Below, in pieces: positions 22,871-24,422 of a stretch of DNA of 24,422 nt (positions are counted from its first letter, which is position 1; each line of letters opens with the position of its first letter). Under the pieces are notes generated by a model. It saw only the letters and a program-made list of their open reading frames with translations. It ran no database searches and was not told the origin of the DNA. The stretch spans positions 1 through 24,422 of the forward strand of contig JAOUGZ010000005.1 of NCBI GenBank assembly GCA_029865405.1. Reading direction: 5' to 3'. A program made the translations under genes and the position numbers. The DNA comes from Betaproteobacteria bacterium (lineage in GTDB: Bacteria > Pseudomonadota > Gammaproteobacteria > Burkholderiales > SG8-39).

Positions 22871-23101
22871 CTAGGCGCCCTGGCGCGCCTTCAGCGCGCT
22901 GATGATCTCGGCCGGCTCGGGATAGCGCCGGTCGCGGTGCTTGGAGAAGACGAGCTTGCCGTCGGCGGCGACGTCAAAGACGCCGTTCGCGCCCTTCGCC
23001 AGCTCGGATTCGATGCCCAGTTCCTGCTTGATCTGGGCAGCCAGACTGACCGCCCGGGGCAGGTAGTTTCAGGGAACGCAGTAGGTGATGACGACTTTCA
23101 C
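22871..23101 (-). CDS. SelW/Rdx-family selenoprotein with UGA-encoded selenocysteine
   Basis: A 76-residue thioredoxin-like Rdx protein. Reading from GTG 23101, the product opens VKVVITYCVP, then the codon TGA (23069-23071), then NYLPRAVSLAAQIKQELGI. The TGA sits at the second redox position of the family's CxxC/CxxU motif. Downstream are ANGVFDVAADGKLVFSKHRD and RRYPEPAEIISALKAR, which match the G-x-F-x-V and P-E/D-x-x-E-I/L blocks of bacterial SelW-like proteins; the stop is TAG at 22871. A stable hairpin starts 14 bases after the UGA. These proteins are small thiol/selenol reductases in the cytoplasm. The start is seven bases after the stop of the RND gene, with no clear ribosome-binding site, so coupling is likely. 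No Sec machinery is in the window. Confidence 0.88.
23035..23055 (-). promoter_or_regulatory. Bacterial SECIS hairpin for the SelW-like gene
   Basis: On the minus strand GGGCGGTCA pairs with TGGCTGCCC (nine pairs, two of them G-U) around the loop GTC. The stem begins 14 bases, and the loop 23 bases, after the UGA codon. A loop G, within the usual 16-37 base window from the UGA, is what SelB recognises in known bacterial SECIS elements. It lies inside the coding region. Confidence 0.75.
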
Positions 23102-23108
23102 GCGGCCA

Positions 23109-24422
23109 TTATGCCGTGCCCGGGGCGGTGCGCGCAAAGCGCGCGCGCAGGTCCTCGACCGCCATGGCAAGCGCGGGCGTGAGCAGCATCTGGATCATGG
23201 TGCCGACCAGCACGCCGACGCCGATCGACACGGCGAGCGGGATCAGGAACTGCGCCTGGATGCTCTTTTCGATGATCAGCGGAAAGATGCCGAGGAAAGT
23301 GGTGATCGCGGTGAGCAGGATCGGCCGGAAGCGGCCCTTGCAGGCCTCGCGGATCGCCTGCGCCGGGGGCTTGCCGCGGGCCAGTTCCTCGTTGATGAAG
23401 TCGATCAGGACGAGCGAGCCGTTGACGATGATGCCGGCGAGGCCGACCACGCCGAAGAGGCTGGTGAGCCCCATGGGCAGGCCCATCACCAGGTGCCCCA
23501 GCACAGCGCCGACCAGGCCCAGGGGGATCGACGCCAGCACGATCAGCGGCTGCACGTAGCTGCGAAACGCGAGCGCGAGCAGGGCGTACATGCAGAACAG
23601 CGCCAGCACGAAATTGCGCGCGAGGCCGGGCAGCGTGCGCGCCTGCTCGCGCTGCTCGCCGCCCATGGCGTAGGTGAGGCCCGGGATCTCGCGCTGCAGC
23701 GCCGGGATCACCTCGCCGACCAGCCGGTTGTTGACCTGCTGCCCGGTGACGGTGCGGCTGTCGACCTCGGCAAAGACGGTGGATATGCGGCGGCTGTTGC
23801 GGCGCACGATGGTCGAGGGGCCGTAGCCGCGCGAGAGCTCGGCCACCTCGTGCAGCGGCACGAACTCGCCCGTGGGCGTGCGGATGCGGTAGCGCTGCAG
23901 GTCCGACAGCGCCGAGCGCTCGCCGCGCGGCAGGCGCACGTAGACGCGCACTTCGTCGCGCCCGCGCTGCACGCGCAGGGCTTCGGCGCCGTAGAACGCG
24001 GCGCGCACCTGCAGCGAGAGCGACTCCAGCGTGATGCCCAGGGCGCGCGCCGAGGGCTTGAGCTGGAACTGCACCTCCTGCTTGCCGGGATCGCGGTCGT
24101 CGCGCACGTCGAACACGCCGTCGATGCCGCGCAGCGCCTCCTGCAGCGCCAGCACCGCCTGCGCCAGGCCTTCCGGGCTGCGCGCGGACAGCTCGATCTG
24201 CACCGGCGAGCCGAGCTGGATCACGTTGGAGGCGAAGGTGAGTTTGCGCACCTGCGGCAGGCGCCCTGCTCGCTCGCGCCATTGCCGCTCGAAATCGCCG
24301 GAGGTCACGCTGCGCACCTCGGGATCGAGCAACTCGAACACGATCGAGGCCTTGTTGCCCTGCAAGAGCCCGAGCGCCCCGGCGGCGCCCGGGCCGGTCG
24401 CCTCCTGCTGGCCGACGGTAAT
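23109..24422 (-). CDS. RND family efflux permease (HAE1/AcrB-like), 5' partial
   Basis: The C-terminal 437 residues of an RND transporter; the frame is open to the window edge. The visible part starts in the second periplasmic porter domain (ITVGQQEATG, FASNVIQLGSPVQIELSARS, EFVPLHEVAELSRG). It continues through helices TM8-TM12, with FVLALFCMYALLALAFRSYVQP, LGLVGAVLGHLVMGLPMG, VNGSLVLIDFINEELARG and FRPILLTAITTFLGIFPLIIE, closing at LTPALAMAV. Members are proton-driven trimers exporting drugs, lipids or other hydrophobic compounds with a membrane-fusion protein and outer-membrane channel, presumably encoded upstream of the window. The substrate cannot be read from this half. Confidence 0.92.
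   Translation of the reverse strand: MTVGQQEATGPGAAGALGLLQGNKASIVFELLDPEVRSVTSGDFERQWRERAGRLPQVRKLTFASNVIQLGSPVQIELSARSPEGLAQAVLALQEALRGIDGVFDVRDDRDPGKQEVQFQLKPSARALGITLESLSLQVRAAFYGAEALRVQRGRDEVRVYVRLPRGERSALSDLQRYRIRTPTGEFVPLHEVAELSRGYGPSTIVRRNSRRISTVFAEVDSRTVTGQQVNNRLVGEVIPALQREIPGLTYAMGGEQREQARTLPGLARNFVLALFCMYALLALAFRSYVQPLIVLASIPLGLVGAVLGHLVMGLPMGLTSLFGVVGLAGIIVNGSLVLIDFINEELARGKPPAQAIREACKGRFRPILLTAITTFLGIFPLIIEKSIQAQFLIPLAVSIGVGVLVGTMIQMLLTPALAMAVEDLRARFARTAPGTA

Noticed and set aside
22865..22879. Hairpin GGCGC/GCGCC as a bidirectional terminator between FecR and SelW-like genes
   Set aside because: Five-base stem with no T-run on either strand.
22871..23101. SelW-like gene as a pseudogene broken by a nonsense mutation
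   Set aside because: The TGA falls exactly on the redox position where selenocysteine occurs in this family, and a well-placed hairpin follows; the remaining frame is intact.

Overview
The window is a stretch of very GC-rich chromosome. Genes are densely packed on both strands, with many 1-26 bp overlaps, GTG and TTG starts, and almost no spacer DNA. Gene content fits a betaproteobacterium, probably Burkholderiales-like: PsiE, DM13, DUF1622, a fused flavin monooxygenase/OYE-type enzyme, a PQQ sugar dehydrogenase and an RND exporter. That placement is inferred from gene content and composition only. I see no rRNA, tRNA, CRISPR array, insertion sequence or phage gene, and no gene-free stretch longer than about 175 bp.

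Layout. 1-2882 (+): the 3' part of a bifunctional aromatic-CoA monooxygenase/reductase, a DNA-3-methyladenine glycosylase I (tag) and a small secreted protein. 2875-4324: a convergent pair, an FkbM methyltransferase and a membrane-anchored SleB-type cell wall hydrolase. 4321-7546 (-): a compact run of VOC protein, DUF2784, two cupins, DUF1622, DM13 and an exported methyltransferase-like lipoprotein. 7677-8497: PsiE and a small thioredoxin, divergent. 8494-10126 (-): an SDR and a DapA-family aldolase, divergent from an FMN-dependent 2-hydroxy-acid oxidase and a 3-hydroxybenzoate 6-hydroxylase-like FAD monooxygenase (10199-12543, +).

12525-21208 is the centre of interest: a full set of ebo genes (eboF on -, eboA, eboB, eboD, eboE, eboC on +). 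Between eboB and eboD lie a periplasmic PQQ-type sugar dehydrogenase with its own promoter and a strong terminator, a small c-type cytochrome, and an opposite-strand TMEM220-like membrane protein. The ebo cluster is known from cyanobacteria, eustigmatophyte plastids and scattered bacteria. It has been linked to moving metabolites or precursors to the periplasm (scytonemin in Nostoc). Here the ebo proteins would make or traffic a prenylated or cyclitol-type metabolite, and the inserted redox pair could oxidise something in the periplasm. That link is inference. eboB carries an in-frame TAG although its reading frame stays conserved for 59 more codons, and eboF has lost several canonical metal ligands of its superfamily.

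21210-22838: a divergent outer-membrane beta-barrel protein and a FecR-domain secreted protein. 22871-23101 (-): a SelW/Rdx-family selenoprotein. Its CxxU site is read from an in-frame TGA followed by a well-formed bacterial SECIS hairpin, so an ordinary gene caller would miss it. 23109-24422 (-): the C-terminal part of an RND exporter that runs off the window.
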